In this document: in pieces, positions 29,113-37,584 of the stretch
How the letters are laid out: each line of letters opens with the position of its first letter
Numbering within the stretch: the stretch's first letter is position 1
Source of the DNA: Elainella saxicola E1
GTDB lineage: Bacteria > Cyanobacteriota > Cyanobacteriia > Elainellales > Elainellaceae
NCBI GenBank assembly: GCA_002796835.1
Contig: LUGL01000073.1
Span: forward strand, 1-53,220
DNA length: 53,220 nucleotides
Reading direction: 5' to 3'
Translations under genes and position numbers: made by a program
Notes under the pieces: model-generated
The model's input: the letters and a program-made list of their open reading frames with translations, nothing else
Database searches by the model: none
What the model was told of the DNA's origin: nothing

Positions 29113-29149
29113 TAAGAGGGTGCAGGGAGAAGATTTCTGTACCCTCTTA
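29113..29149. terminator. Strong hairpin between actP and the AraC-type gene
   Basis: TAAGAGGGTGCAG (29113-29125) pairs with CTGTACCCTCTTA (29137-29149) along 13 positions with one G-T pair and an 11-nt loop. It lies between two convergent genes and may serve both, although neither side has a long T-run. Confidence 0.6.
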
Positions 29150-29238
29150 CTGATTATTGACTTCATCCTCAAATACTCGACTTGCCAATTCATCCTGTTT
29201 GAGCTGCAACTGAGTTGTCCTGTTTAACGGAACTACAT

Positions 29239-30249
29239 TCACGAATGCAAGCGCCGAAACTCACTGGGTGAAGTTCCTGTCCACCGTCGAAATGATCGAG
29301 TAAACGTGGCTGGTTCGGTGTAGCCTAGTTCGAGGGCAACATCTATTAGCTGAATGGAAGGATTTTTCAGCAAATCCAACGCTAAACTAAAGCGGACCTG
29401 GTCAATCAGGCGAGAGTAACTCAAACCATTCTCAGCCAGTCGTCGTTGTAGGCTACGGGAGCTTAGGCCCGCTGCTTCTGCCGCTAACGTAACATGCAAT
29501 CCCCCATCAGGCAAATGAGCTCGAATGAGTTGGTGCAGTGACCCGATCAGGTCTGTGGCTGGAGCTGAAAACCGCCAAACTTCATAATCTTGCGGCTGGC
29601 AAGATAGATGGTGACTCACTGACTGTTTGAGTGGCAGGCTCAAGAGAGATTTGGTAAAGCCGATCGCGTTATTGGGTTGATTAAAGCAGACTTGTACCTG
29701 GGAAAACACTTCAATATCTTCTAGGCCCTTTAATCTATTAGCTTGGAAATGCAGGTCAGTTGCATGCCATTCATCTGTAGTAACTGACTGAATAACTTTG
29801 AGATAAAGCAGACAGGCATAATACTGAGCTTGTTGATTTTCCACGTTAGCCTGGTTGATGTACTGGTGGTTAAACCAAAATTTGCCATCCTTTTGGCTCA
29901 GCCACACTCGCGCACCAGAGTTATGGGTCGCCGTTAGCAAATCCGAAATTGTATTAAGAAAGTCGTACAACGTTAAGGACTGGCAGGCAACTTTGCTAAG
30001 CATCCCAAAATCATCAGTCTGAACTTTCTGGGCAGACAGCACACCAAAGAGTTCAAGACCTGTTCGTTGAGCAGCCAGCTCACTAAAAGTAAAAGCATTA
30101 TAGAGAGGAATCAATGTTTCAGAATTCTCTAGGGCTGCGATCGGTAATTTCGCCTGCCTCAGGAATCGTTCTGATGAGTAGCCGCTCTGGTCAAGAAATT
30201 TAATCAGCGGCAGGATAGCATTAGCCCGAACCAGCGGAATTGCATTCAT
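29239..30249 (-). CDS. AraC-family transcriptional regulator (ArgR/OruR-like)
   Basis: 336 residues from the ATG at 30249; a TTG at 30300 would add 17 poorly conserved residues. The N-terminal part (about 5-200) resembles the arabinose-binding-domain-like sensor of the OruR/ArgR group (LVRANAILPLIKFLDQSGYS). The C-terminal AraC DNA-binding domain has two helix-turn-helix units: LAAEAAGLSSRSLQRRLAE and DVALELGYTEPATFTRSFRR, then WTGTSPSEFRR. It is divergent from the BKACE gene with about 200 bases between starts, the classic geometry for a regulator and its target. Such regulators usually activate amino acid or beta-keto acid catabolism genes in response to the substrate. Confidence 0.9.
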   Translation of the reverse strand: MNAIPLVRANAILPLIKFLDQSGYSSERFLRQAKLPIAALENSETLIPLYNAFTFSELAAQRTGLELFGVLSAQKVQTDDFGMLSKVACQSLTLYDFLNTISDLLTATHNSGARVWLSQKDGKFWFNHQYINQANVENQQAQYYACLLYLKVIQSVTTDEWHATDLHFQANRLKGLEDIEVFSQVQVCFNQPNNAIGFTKSLLSLPLKQSVSHHLSCQPQDYEVWRFSAPATDLIGSLHQLIRAHLPDGGLHVTLAAEAAGLSSRSLQRRLAENGLSYSRLIDQVRFSLALDLLKNPSIQLIDVALELGYTEPATFTRSFRRWTGTSPSEFRRLHS

Positions 30250-30447
30250 AAAGTTTTTGCTGTTAGCCAGTACCTGACAAGGGCTCTCGCTCCAGGACAA
30301 TTCAAAAAGGTTGGTGGCTCGGACTATATATTAACTTCGCAAATCTTATTGGATTTGGCGTGAAAAAACAAGTCAACGAACGAGCAAGCCTCAGATAATG
30401 CCCTTTACATCACAGTGAGACAAGTTACTGAACTCTAGGTTTTACTT

Positions 30448-31560
30448 ATGTATTTCACGGATGACTCTTTGTTCCCTGAAAATATGCAACCGCTTATCAT
30501 CACAGCGGCTCCCTTTGGTCCTGAATGGCTGCCGGGTGATGTCGAGGATATTCCTGTCTCGTGGGATGAGCAGGTGCAAGCCGCAGTAGATTGCTACAAT
30601 GCGGGTGCGACAATGCTGCATGTCCATGTGCGCGATCCTAAGACTGGGCAAGGCTCGACCAACTTCGACCAGTACAACGAGTTTATTGGGCGGCTGCGTG
30701 AGGCTGTGCCGAAGATGATCCTTCAGGTTGGAGGATCAATCTCCTTCGCACCGCACACCGAGGACGCGAAAGCCAAATGGCTCGATTACGACACTCGCCA
30801 CATGCTAACAGAGCTGAATCCGAAGCCAGACTGCGTCACGATCACGACGGGCTCAACGCTCTGGGATGTTACACAAGCGTTCATTCCAGGTGATGCAGAC
30901 GGAACCCATCTGGCTGATCCGAAGGTGGCAGCTGCCTGGAGTGGCATGGTAGTGGACTCAACGCCAGCCTTCTATCTTGAGCACCTGAAGCGGTTGAGTG
31001 CAAACAAGATTCAGCCTTACTTCGTGCCTGGAACAGTCCACCAGCTTGAGATTATTGAGCGACTGCTCCGCGCTGGAGTGTACAAGGGGCCGTTGAATGT
31101 GGCTCTCTGCGGCTATGGCGGCGGTACGATGGGGCGCAACCCGTTTGATTGGATGGAGATGCTTCGCCGTACGCCACACGGCTCATCAAGTGTGACATTC
31201 TGGAGCAGCATGCGCGGCAACATTGCGATCCAGACAATGGCAATCATTCTTGGCGTGCATGTACGGGTAGGCAACGAAGATAATATTTGGGACATGCACA
31301 AGAAGCGCTGGCCGACAGTCAAGCAGATCGAATGGGCGGTGAAGCAGAGCGAGCAGTTTGGCCGCAAGGTGGCGACGGCAGACGAAGCACGCCAGATCAT
31401 GAAGCTCGATGTCTGGTACGACACGGTGGAAGAAACGCTGTTCAACCTTGGACTGCCACCCAATCGCCCCGAAGGCTACAAAGGTTTTCTGGCTTATGAG
31501 AGTGATGGTCGGCTTCCTAAACCAACGGGCGTGGCAACTTCTCCGACCAGCGTTCTATGA
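30448..31560 (+). CDS. Beta-keto acid cleavage enzyme family (BKACE, DUF849)
   Basis: 370 residues. BKACE enzymes use Zn to cleave a beta-keto acid with acetyl-CoA, producing acetoacetate and a CoA ester; the founding member acts on 3-keto-5-aminohexanoate in lysine fermentation. The metal-binding HxH is seen as His58/His60 (TMLHVHVRDP), with the preceding PLIITAAPFG strand and the later GPLNVALCGYGGGTMG. It is longer than the roughly 270-310 residues common in the family, with extra C-terminal sequence. The DNA is richer in G+C-ending codons than neighbours and lacks GCGATCGC, which hints at transfer. It diverges from the AraC-type regulator. A second ATG (residue 13, MQPLIIT) is a possible start. 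Confidence 0.87.
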   Translation: MYFTDDSLFPENMQPLIITAAPFGPEWLPGDVEDIPVSWDEQVQAAVDCYNAGATMLHVHVRDPKTGQGSTNFDQYNEFIGRLREAVPKMILQVGGSISFAPHTEDAKAKWLDYDTRHMLTELNPKPDCVTITTGSTLWDVTQAFIPGDADGTHLADPKVAAAWSGMVVDSTPAFYLEHLKRLSANKIQPYFVPGTVHQLEIIERLLRAGVYKGPLNVALCGYGGGTMGRNPFDWMEMLRRTPHGSSSVTFWSSMRGNIAIQTMAIILGVHVRVGNEDNIWDMHKKRWPTVKQIEWAVKQSEQFGRKVATADEARQIMKLDVWYDTVEETLFNLGLPPNRPEGYKGFLAYESDGRLPKPTGVATSPTSVL

Positions 31561-31664
31561 CGATCGCTTCACTGTATCGCTATATTGACTCGGGATATTA
31601 GCCGGATTTTGCTTCATCACCAAAAGTGTTTGAGAAGCATATGACAAGCTAACCTGAGGAGTCA

Positions 31665-31681
31665 GTACATGTAGTATGTAC
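31665..31681. promoter_or_regulatory. Inverted repeat GTACATgtagtATGTAC (candidate operator)
   Basis: A perfect 6-bp inverted repeat with a 5-nt centre, in the middle of the intergenic region. It does not fit the NtcA consensus GTA-N8-TAC. A second site with the same GTATGTAC core overlaps the Shine-Dalgarno region of the Rieske gene. Confidence 0.4.
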
Positions 31682-31889
31682 AACTTAAGTGGGTAAGTAT
31701 CTACACAGATAATGCATTCCCATCTTCATTCTTAATTAGGCGTGAAGATGGGAAAGTTGGTTTTGTGTGAAAAGTTTTTAGCGAGCCGATCTTATATGAT
31801 TGGTGTCGGCCAGCTCTGATTGAATCAAGATTTAGCAGGGGAAATGAATTCTTGCATTCACTGCATGGAATGCCATGGATAGAATCAGT

Positions 31890-31901
31890 CCGTATGTACG
31901 G
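31890..31901. promoter_or_regulatory. Inverted repeat CCGTAtgTACGG next to the Rieske gene start
   Basis: A 5-bp inverted repeat with a 2-nt centre that ends in the GGAGG Shine-Dalgarno, 13 bases before the ATG. Could be a repressor site or a small leader hairpin. It shares GTATGTAC with 31674-31681. Confidence 0.35.
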
Positions 31902-31913
31902 AGGACGTAGAAA

Positions 31914-32222
31914 ATGGCGGAATTTGTTGAAGCAATCGAATTAGACCAGATTCCATCGGGGCAAGGAACGACAATCACGATCGCCAATAAAGCCATTGCC
32001 TTATTCAACATCGATGGGCAAATCTATGCCATTGATGATGCCTGCCCCCATGCCGGGTCGTCCCTGGGTTGGGGAAAATTGGAGGGTTCAATGGTTACCT
32101 GTCGCGCTCACGGGTTGAAGTTTAATCTCACCAAGGGTTGTATGGCGAACAATCCTGAAGTTGCCCTAACCACCTATCCGGTTCAGGTGATGGATGGGAA
32201 GGTGATGATTGCGATCACCTGA
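31914..32222 (+). CDS. Rieske [2Fe-2S] ferredoxin-like protein
   Basis: 102 residues, the size of the small electron-carrier component of dioxygenases or nitrite-reductase NirD-like proteins. The two cluster-binding motifs are visible: Cys44-Pro-His46 (DACPHAGSSLGWG) and Cys63-x2-His66 (VTCRAHGLKFN). No signal peptide or membrane anchor, so it is a soluble cytosolic carrier. GGAGG precedes the ATG. No oxygenase large subunit is adjacent, so its partner is unknown. The neighbouring cluster contains an oxygen-sensitive radical enzyme, which makes this carrier's role interesting. Confidence 0.92.
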   Translation: MAEFVEAIELDQIPSGQGTTITIANKAIALFNIDGQIYAIDDACPHAGSSLGWGKLEGSMVTCRAHGLKFNLTKGCMANNPEVALTTYPVQVMDGKVMIAIT

Positions 32223-32497
32223 GGGTAAGATTGCGATCGCTCCGAATTCAAAGAATACTTCAATGAACCAATTGCAATAAGACCGCAGAAATTGTCAATT
32301 GGTGAGTGTTTGGTATGGCATGGCTCAGAGCCTTGCAGAAAATTACCCTGCTTTTCCCAGACGTTAAACAAATTGGTATTTTAACCGCTGTGACTTTTAG
32401 GTGTCATATATTTGTGCTGGATGTCTATTGATGTTGGAGCTGGAGTAATGATAAGAAGCTTTGCAATATTCATCTTATCTACTAGTGGATCTTTAAT

Positions 32498-33340
32498 ATG
32501 AAACAATCAGCAATCTCGAAAACAAACGCTCTGATTATTGGAGTGTTCCTCCTCCAGATCGGCTTATTGTCGCTCAGAATCCCTGGGATAAGCAATGCTG
32601 CAAATGCCCAAACCCCACAACCCTCGCGCGAAGCTCCACTCAGTGATGCACTTCCGAATGGTTCGCCCCAGCTGAATTTAGAGCAAAATGCGATCGATCG
32701 CTTTAAAGCCATGAGCAATCGATTGGCGTCTGCCCAAACCCTGGCGTTTACTGCTATCTCTAGCTACGAAAGCCCCAGTCGGCTGGGAGTCCCCCTGGTT
32801 TATACGACCGTCTCTGAAGTTACCTTACAGCGTCCAGACAAGCTGCGGGTGATTACGTCTGGCCAAGGTGCAGCCTCTGAGTTTTATTATGATGGCAAGA
32901 CCATGACGGCCTATGCCCCTGATAAGAATCTGGTAGCGGTGGCAGAGGCTCCAGCCACAATCGATGCGGCCTTAGCATCAGCCTACAGTGCGGCAGCAAT
33001 CTATTTTCCCTTTACGGATATGATCACTGCCGACCCCTATGGCGATATTGCCAGCAGTTTAAAGGTCGCGTTTTATATCGGGCAATCTCAGGCAGCGGAT
33101 GGCACGACAACCGATATGATTGCGATCGCGAATGACAAAGTGTTTGCTCAGATTTGGATTGGTGCAGATGATTTACCTCGGATGATGCGTGTCGTCTATG
33201 CGGATGATCCACTTTGGTTGAGACACCAGGTTGAATTCACAAATTGGCAACTGAATAGTGCGATTGCACCAGATACATTTAGCACCGATCGTACTAACAG
33301 TGCCACTCGAATTCCATTTACTCGCCCCGATCCTCCCTAG
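32498..33340 (+). CDS. Exported DUF2092-family protein
   Basis: 280 residues with an N-terminal signal peptide (hydrophobic core IIGVFLLQIGLLSL, likely cleavage near ANAQ at about residue 38). The mature part fits DUF2092: AMSNRLASAQTLAFTAISSY, EVTLQRPDKLRVITSGQGAA and EFYYDGKTMTAYAPDKNLVA resemble an outer-membrane-lipoprotein-sorting-like (LolA-type) beta sheet with a lipid-facing cavity. The ligand is unknown. The glycine-rich exported protein starts about 100 bases downstream, so the two probably work together in the envelope. Confidence 0.82.
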   Translation: MKQSAISKTNALIIGVFLLQIGLLSLRIPGISNAANAQTPQPSREAPLSDALPNGSPQLNLEQNAIDRFKAMSNRLASAQTLAFTAISSYESPSRLGVPLVYTTVSEVTLQRPDKLRVITSGQGAASEFYYDGKTMTAYAPDKNLVAVAEAPATIDAALASAYSAAAIYFPFTDMITADPYGDIASSLKVAFYIGQSQAADGTTTDMIAIANDKVFAQIWIGADDLPRMMRVVYADDPLWLRHQVEFTNWQLNSAIAPDTFSTDRTNSATRIPFTRPDPP

Positions 33341-33438
33341 CTTTCGGCGCTTGCCAGTGTTATTTCATCTCCAAATTCCTGATTTAACCGATTCTTCAAT
33401 CTCTGATTTCACTTACTGCTCATAAGGAGGTCGATCGC

Positions 33439-34170
33439 ATGATCAAACTAATGACAATGGGGACTGTCAGTCTTCTCATCACTGCGCTCTATGCTAACTC
33501 GGCTGCGGCTTATTTCCATGCGAGTGGCTGGCGTGGCAGCGTCTCCGGCGGCAATGGTTCCTGGAGTGCTAGCGGTCTGCGCGGCACTGCCTCAGGTGGA
33601 GATGGCTCCTGGAGTGCTAGCGGCTATCGGGGTGGCTCTGCCTCCGGCGGCGATGGTTCTTGGAGTGGCACTGGTTTTCGGGGCTCAACCGCATCCGGTG
33701 GGGATGGCTCCTGGAGTGCCAATGGCTATCGGGGTGGCTCTGCCTCTGGCGGCGGCGGTTCTTGGCAAGCTACTACTTCCTATGGAACGCATGTTTACGG
33801 CGGCGTTGACCATTATTATGGGGGTGCATACTACGGGGGATACCATCCGCCAACGGTGGTGAATAGCTATGGAGCTGGTTGTTATAACTGTGGTGGCTGG
33901 TACGCAGGGGCTGCGGTTGCGGGGGCGGTTGTTGGGGCGGCAACAGGAGTAGCGGTTGCTAATAACGAAAATGCCAATGCCTATTCTGCGGGTTATGCTG
34001 CTGGCGCGAGAGCAGATGCGTATGCTATAGGCGCAATTTATACAACTCTGCCTGCGGGTGCTGCTATTCAGACAGTGGGTGGGGCAACCTACTATGTTTA
34101 TAACGGAACGTGGTTCAGTCCTGGCTATGGTGCCAATGGAGTTTTCTATCGGGTTGTACCGACTCCCTAG
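33439..34170 (+). CDS. Exported glycine-rich repeat protein
   Basis: 243 residues with a signal peptide (about 1-24, LLITALYANSAAA). Five tandem copies of a 16-17 residue unit fill residues 28-110 (ASGYRGGSASGGDGSWS type, each ending GSW). A Tyr/Gly-rich stretch follows (YYGGAYYGGYHPP, residues about 119-139), then a short hydrophobic Gly/Ala/Val helix (AGAAVAGAVVGAATGVAVA, about 152-170) resembling a glycine-zipper membrane span, and a C-terminal beta-rich part (ATYYVYNGTWFSPGYG). This architecture suggests an envelope or surface-anchored structural protein. The Shine-Dalgarno AAGGAGGTC is very strong. Function unknown; it is paired with the DUF2092 protein. Confidence 0.85.
   Translation: MIKLMTMGTVSLLITALYANSAAAYFHASGWRGSVSGGNGSWSASGLRGTASGGDGSWSASGYRGGSASGGDGSWSGTGFRGSTASGGDGSWSANGYRGGSASGGGGSWQATTSYGTHVYGGVDHYYGGAYYGGYHPPTVVNSYGAGCYNCGGWYAGAAVAGAVVGAATGVAVANNENANAYSAGYAAGARADAYAIGAIYTTLPAGAAIQTVGGATYYVYNGTWFSPGYGANGVFYRVVPTP
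33520..33768 (+). repeat. Five tandem 48-51 bp coding repeats
   Basis: Units at 33520-33567, 33568-33615, 33616-33666, 33667-33717 and 33718-33768, each encoding xSGxRGxxASGGDGSWS-like peptide. DNA identity between copies is high (GGTGGCTCTGCCTC recurs), so copy-number variation is plausible. Confidence 0.8.
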
Positions 34171-34246
34171 GGAACTGATGAAAGGGTGACGATTGCGATC
34201 GCCTGAGTTCAGGACCGTGCGCGTTGTGAATTGACAGGACACTTCA

Positions 34247-34927
34247 ATGGATCAATTGCAGGAATGGGATCCGGTCTGGGTAGAACAGTATCTAAACATG
34301 ACAACCAATCCCTGGAAGAATGGGATTCTGGATATTAAAACGATCGAGCTAATCTGCATTGGGGTAAACGCAGCCTGTACCAATTTGCAGGCCGATGGAA
34401 CTCGTCGGCACATTCGTGCAGCACTCGAAGCTGGGGCAACGCGGGATGAGATTTTAATGATCTTAAAGATGGCATCGGTGATGTCGATCCATTCCTGTAG
34501 CCTGGGTGCCCCCATTCTTTTGGAAGAGGCAAAGGCAGCAGGGGTAGAACCGATGCCCAAACAGGCAGCAGCAACTCCCGCCTGTGACCAGATGAAGGCG
34601 ATCGGGCAATGGAATGTTGCCTGGGATCCTTTTTATGAACTTGATCCCGTTTGGACCGATCAGTTTATGGCAACGGGCATCGGCATCTATGCCAGTCAAC
34701 TGTTCTCACCAAAACTGGTTGAACTGCTGAGTATTGCCTTTGATGCCTCGATTACTCACATGTATGCCCCTGGTACCCGTCGGCACATTCGAGCCGCTCT
34801 AAAGTTGGGCGCAACGATGGAGGAAATTATGGAAGTGCTCAAGGTTTGCGTTGCTTTCGGAATGGAGTCTTGTTATTTGGGTGTGCCTATCCTGGCGGAA
34901 GAACTGGCTGCTTTTAACGATCGGTAA
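34247..34927 (+). CDS. Double carboxymuconolactone-decarboxylase-like (CMD) protein
   Basis: 226 residues with two CMD-type helical domains: residues about 25-100 and 135-220. Each contains the repeat signature GTRRHIRAALxxGAT followed by x-EE(I)x-(I)L, with His in the place of the conserved CMD histidine. The CxxC redox pair that defines AhpD-type peroxidases is absent in both halves (first half has CIGVNAAC, i.e. two separated Cys; the second has none), so hydroperoxide reduction by a disulfide mechanism is unlikely. It begins the tight same-strand run that leads to the glycyl radical enzyme, only 36 bases ahead of it, suggesting a related substrate or protective role. Confidence 0.85.
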   Translation: MDQLQEWDPVWVEQYLNMTTNPWKNGILDIKTIELICIGVNAACTNLQADGTRRHIRAALEAGATRDEILMILKMASVMSIHSCSLGAPILLEEAKAAGVEPMPKQAAATPACDQMKAIGQWNVAWDPFYELDPVWTDQFMATGIGIYASQLFSPKLVELLSIAFDASITHMYAPGTRRHIRAALKLGATMEEIMEVLKVCVAFGMESCYLGVPILAEELAAFNDR

Positions 34928-34963
34928 TCGAACTGAGGTTTTGAAACGATTGGAGAACGGGTT

Positions 34964-37462
34964 ATGACATCCATGACGGTACCCACGCTGACGGCTCAAG
35001 AGCGGGCGATCGCAGAGGGCAAAACAGCGTTGTATGAAAACGTGAGCGCTCGCGTGTTGCGAATGTATGAGGCAATTCGTGCTTACGGTCCACCTCGAGT
35101 AGCGCTCGATCGGGCGGTCTTGTTCACTGAATCGTTTCAGGAAACCGAGAGCCAGCCGATGGTGGTGCGCTGGGCAAAAGCGCTCAAACACTATGCCGAG
35201 AAAGCGCCAATCGCCATTTTTGACGATGAGCTGATTGTGGGGCGTCCCAACACTTGGCTGGGGCGGTGGGGGATCGTCTATCCCGAACTGGACGGCAGCA
35301 TCATGCCAGCTGGAGTAGAGATGTTTCGCAAAAACAAGGGTCAGGCAGGGGAAGTGGTTGTCACGGACGAGGATGCCCGGATCATCAACGAAGTTCTGAC
35401 CCCCTACTGGACAGGCAAAGACTATGCCTCTGCCTTTCACGATGCGCTGCCAGACGAAACCCGGTTTCTGATGTTTGGTCCCGATCCAAAAAATTTGCTC
35501 CTGCCAACTTGCATTGTCCTGGCAACTTCCAACATCCGGCATTCCCAGAATTGGACGCCCGATTTCAAAAAAATTCTGACGCGAGGAGTTAAAGGGATTC
35601 GGGAGGAAGCGCAGGCGAAATTGGATGCGCTAGACGAGCCACGGGATGTGATCTACAAGAAGCCCTTCCTGGAAGCGGTGATCATTACCTGCGACGCCAT
35701 GACCCTCTGGTCCAAGCGATATGCTCAATTGGCTACCGAAATGGCAGCTAACGAACAAAATCCTCAGCGGAAACAAGAGCTTTTGGCGATCGCTGAAGTT
35801 TGTAACTGGGTGCCTGAAAATCCGGCTCGCACGTTTTATGAAGCGCTTCAGGCCGAGTGGTGGGGCCAAATGTTTAACCGCATCGAGCAAACCAGTAGCG
35901 CCATGGGGCAGGGGCGGATGGATCAGTACCTGCTGCCCTTTTATCAGAAAGACCTGGCGGAAGGCAAAATCACGCCTGAGTCGGCGACGGAATTACTGCA
36001 ATGTGTCTGGATTCAGATGGCTCAATGTGTCGAGATTAAGCTGAATCCAGTGGCAGCAGCCGGAACGGAAGGGTTTTCTAAATTTGAGGATGTGGTTTTG
36101 GGCGGACAGACCACTGGTGGTCGAGATGCCACCAATGAGTTGACCTATTTAATTTTGGAATCGACCCGATCGCTGCAAATTCCGGTGCCGGAGCCCTGCG
36201 TTCGCATTCATGCGAATACTCCCGATCGCTTATTGCATTACATTGCGGAAGTCGTTAAGGATGGCAAAGGATTTCCGAAACTGCTCAACGATGAGATGGT
36301 GATTCCGTTCTACCTGGCAAATGGAGCCACCTTGAAAGAAGCATTGGATTGGAACATCTCAGGCTGTTGCGAAAATCGGTTGATCAACCGGGAAACCAAC
36401 GTGACCGGGAATGGTGGCATCAACTATGGCTCAGTCGTGGAAATGACCTTCCGGAATGGCAAGCTGAAAGTTCTCAAGGATATTCAATTTGGCGTTCAGA
36501 CGGGCGATCCTCGTACCTGGACGAGCTTTGATCAGGTATGGAATGCCTTTTGCGCTCAACTTGAGCATCTGGCGAAGCATGCCCTGATTCAGCAGCATTT
36601 AGCTTTAAAGATTAAACCGAACTATTTCGCGGCTCCAGCCACTTCCATGCTGCATGACCTGGCGATGGAGCATGGCCGCGATCTGCACAGTCATGGTGAC
36701 TATATTCCTGGTGCGATCGACCATTCCTGCTTTGAGGCAATTGGTAAAGGCACGGCGATCGATAGTCTAGCTGCCGTCAAGCATCTGATTTTTGATACGA
36801 AACGGTTGACCTGGGATCAGCTCTTGGAGGCGGTCGAAGCCAATTGGGAAGGACACGAAGCCATCCGTCAAATGTGCTTGAACGCACCCAAATACGGCAA
36901 TGGCATTGAGTGGGTAGATCAAATCGGCTGGGAGATTGAGCACTTCATTCTGGAGTACCTGCATCAACATCCCAAACCTCACGACCAGTGCTTTCTGCTA
37001 CGCCAGATCCCTGTGACTTTCCATGTGCCGCTGGGCAAGGTGACCTGGGCGACTCCCAACGGCAGACCTGCGGGTGAATACCTGGCGGAAGGGATTTCGG
37101 CTTCCCACGGGATGGATGTGAAAGGTCCAACTGTGGCGCTCACATCTATGGCACGGGGCAGAGACCTGAGCTACCGGGAAAAGGGCGGCGATTTGATTAA
37201 CCTGAAGTTCAGTCCGGCCAATGTGGCAGGGGAAGAAGGGACGCGACGGTTGATGCAGATTATCCGCACTTGGAGTGAGCTAAAGCATTGGCATGTCCAG
37301 TTCAACATTATCAATAAGGAAACCTTGTTGGCGGCCCAGAAAGACCCCGATAAATACCGTAATTTAATCGTACGAATTGCGGGATATTCCGCCTACTTTG
37401 TAGACCTTTCGCCGATGCAGCAGGCAGAGATTATTGCTCGCACGGAAGAACATGTGGGTTGA
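34964..37462 (+). CDS. Glycyl radical enzyme (PFL-like superfamily; CxE-type active site)
   Basis: 832 residues, full length for the family. The C-terminal glycyl radical motif is RIAGYSAY with Gly807; the thiyl-radical loop is ISGCCENR with Cys468, Cys469 and Glu470. The Cys-x-Glu arrangement is shared by diol dehydratases, C-N and C-S lyases and arylacetate decarboxylases, whereas pyruvate formate-lyase has Cys-Cys without that Glu. Here both the Cys pair and the Glu occur. Other family blocks: GGQTTGGRDATNELTYL (about 380-396), GRPNTWLGRWGIVYPELDG (93-111). It needs the dedicated activase encoded at 39596-40570. It should be irreversibly damaged by oxygen, so it is expected to work in darkness or microoxic mats. 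The substrate is not assignable from sequence alone. Confidence 0.93.
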   Translation: MTSMTVPTLTAQERAIAEGKTALYENVSARVLRMYEAIRAYGPPRVALDRAVLFTESFQETESQPMVVRWAKALKHYAEKAPIAIFDDELIVGRPNTWLGRWGIVYPELDGSIMPAGVEMFRKNKGQAGEVVVTDEDARIINEVLTPYWTGKDYASAFHDALPDETRFLMFGPDPKNLLLPTCIVLATSNIRHSQNWTPDFKKILTRGVKGIREEAQAKLDALDEPRDVIYKKPFLEAVIITCDAMTLWSKRYAQLATEMAANEQNPQRKQELLAIAEVCNWVPENPARTFYEALQAEWWGQMFNRIEQTSSAMGQGRMDQYLLPFYQKDLAEGKITPESATELLQCVWIQMAQCVEIKLNPVAAAGTEGFSKFEDVVLGGQTTGGRDATNELTYLILESTRSLQIPVPEPCVRIHANTPDRLLHYIAEVVKDGKGFPKLLNDEMVIPFYLANGATLKEALDWNISGCCENRLINRETNVTGNGGINYGSVVEMTFRNGKLKVLKDIQFGVQTGDPRTWTSFDQVWNAFCAQLEHLAKHALIQQHLALKIKPNYFAAPATSMLHDLAMEHGRDLHSHGDYIPGAIDHSCFEAIGKGTAIDSLAAVKHLIFDTKRLTWDQLLEAVEANWEGHEAIRQMCLNAPKYGNGIEWVDQIGWEIEHFILEYLHQHPKPHDQCFLLRQIPVTFHVPLGKVTWATPNGRPAGEYLAEGISASHGMDVKGPTVALTSMARGRDLSYREKGGDLINLKFSPANVAGEEGTRRLMQIIRTWSELKHWHVQFNIINKETLLAAQKDPDKYRNLIVRIAGYSAYFVDLSPMQQAEIIARTEEHVG

Positions 37463-37584
37463 GTCATAAAAGAGATTGTGCTGAATAGTGCTATGAATGG
37501 GAAAAAATTTCCAATTTATATAGCTTCAAATTCATAAATCGATTCGGCGATGTTGAAAAAGATCAATAACGGAGATTACGCATT

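Larger units (their letters stand above)
31561..31913. other. 350-bp intergenic region with two inverted repeats
   Basis: No gene found. It contains GTACAT-GTAGT-ATGTAC (31665-31681) and CCGTA-TG-TACGG (31890-31901), which share the octamer GTATGTAC. It separates the BKACE gene from the Rieske gene, so an independent promoter for the latter is likely here. Confidence 0.5.

Noticed and set aside
31665-31681. NtcA site
   Set aside because: The repeat starts with GTA and ends with TAC but the spacing is 11, not 8, so it does not fit the consensus.
33685-34242. 185-aa minus-strand frame opposite the glycine-rich gene
   Set aside because: Low-complexity antisense of a repeat gene; the plus-strand frame has a signal peptide and strong ribosome site.
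34247-34927. AhpD-type alkylhydroperoxidase
   Set aside because: Both CMD domains lack the CxxC redox pair required for that activity.
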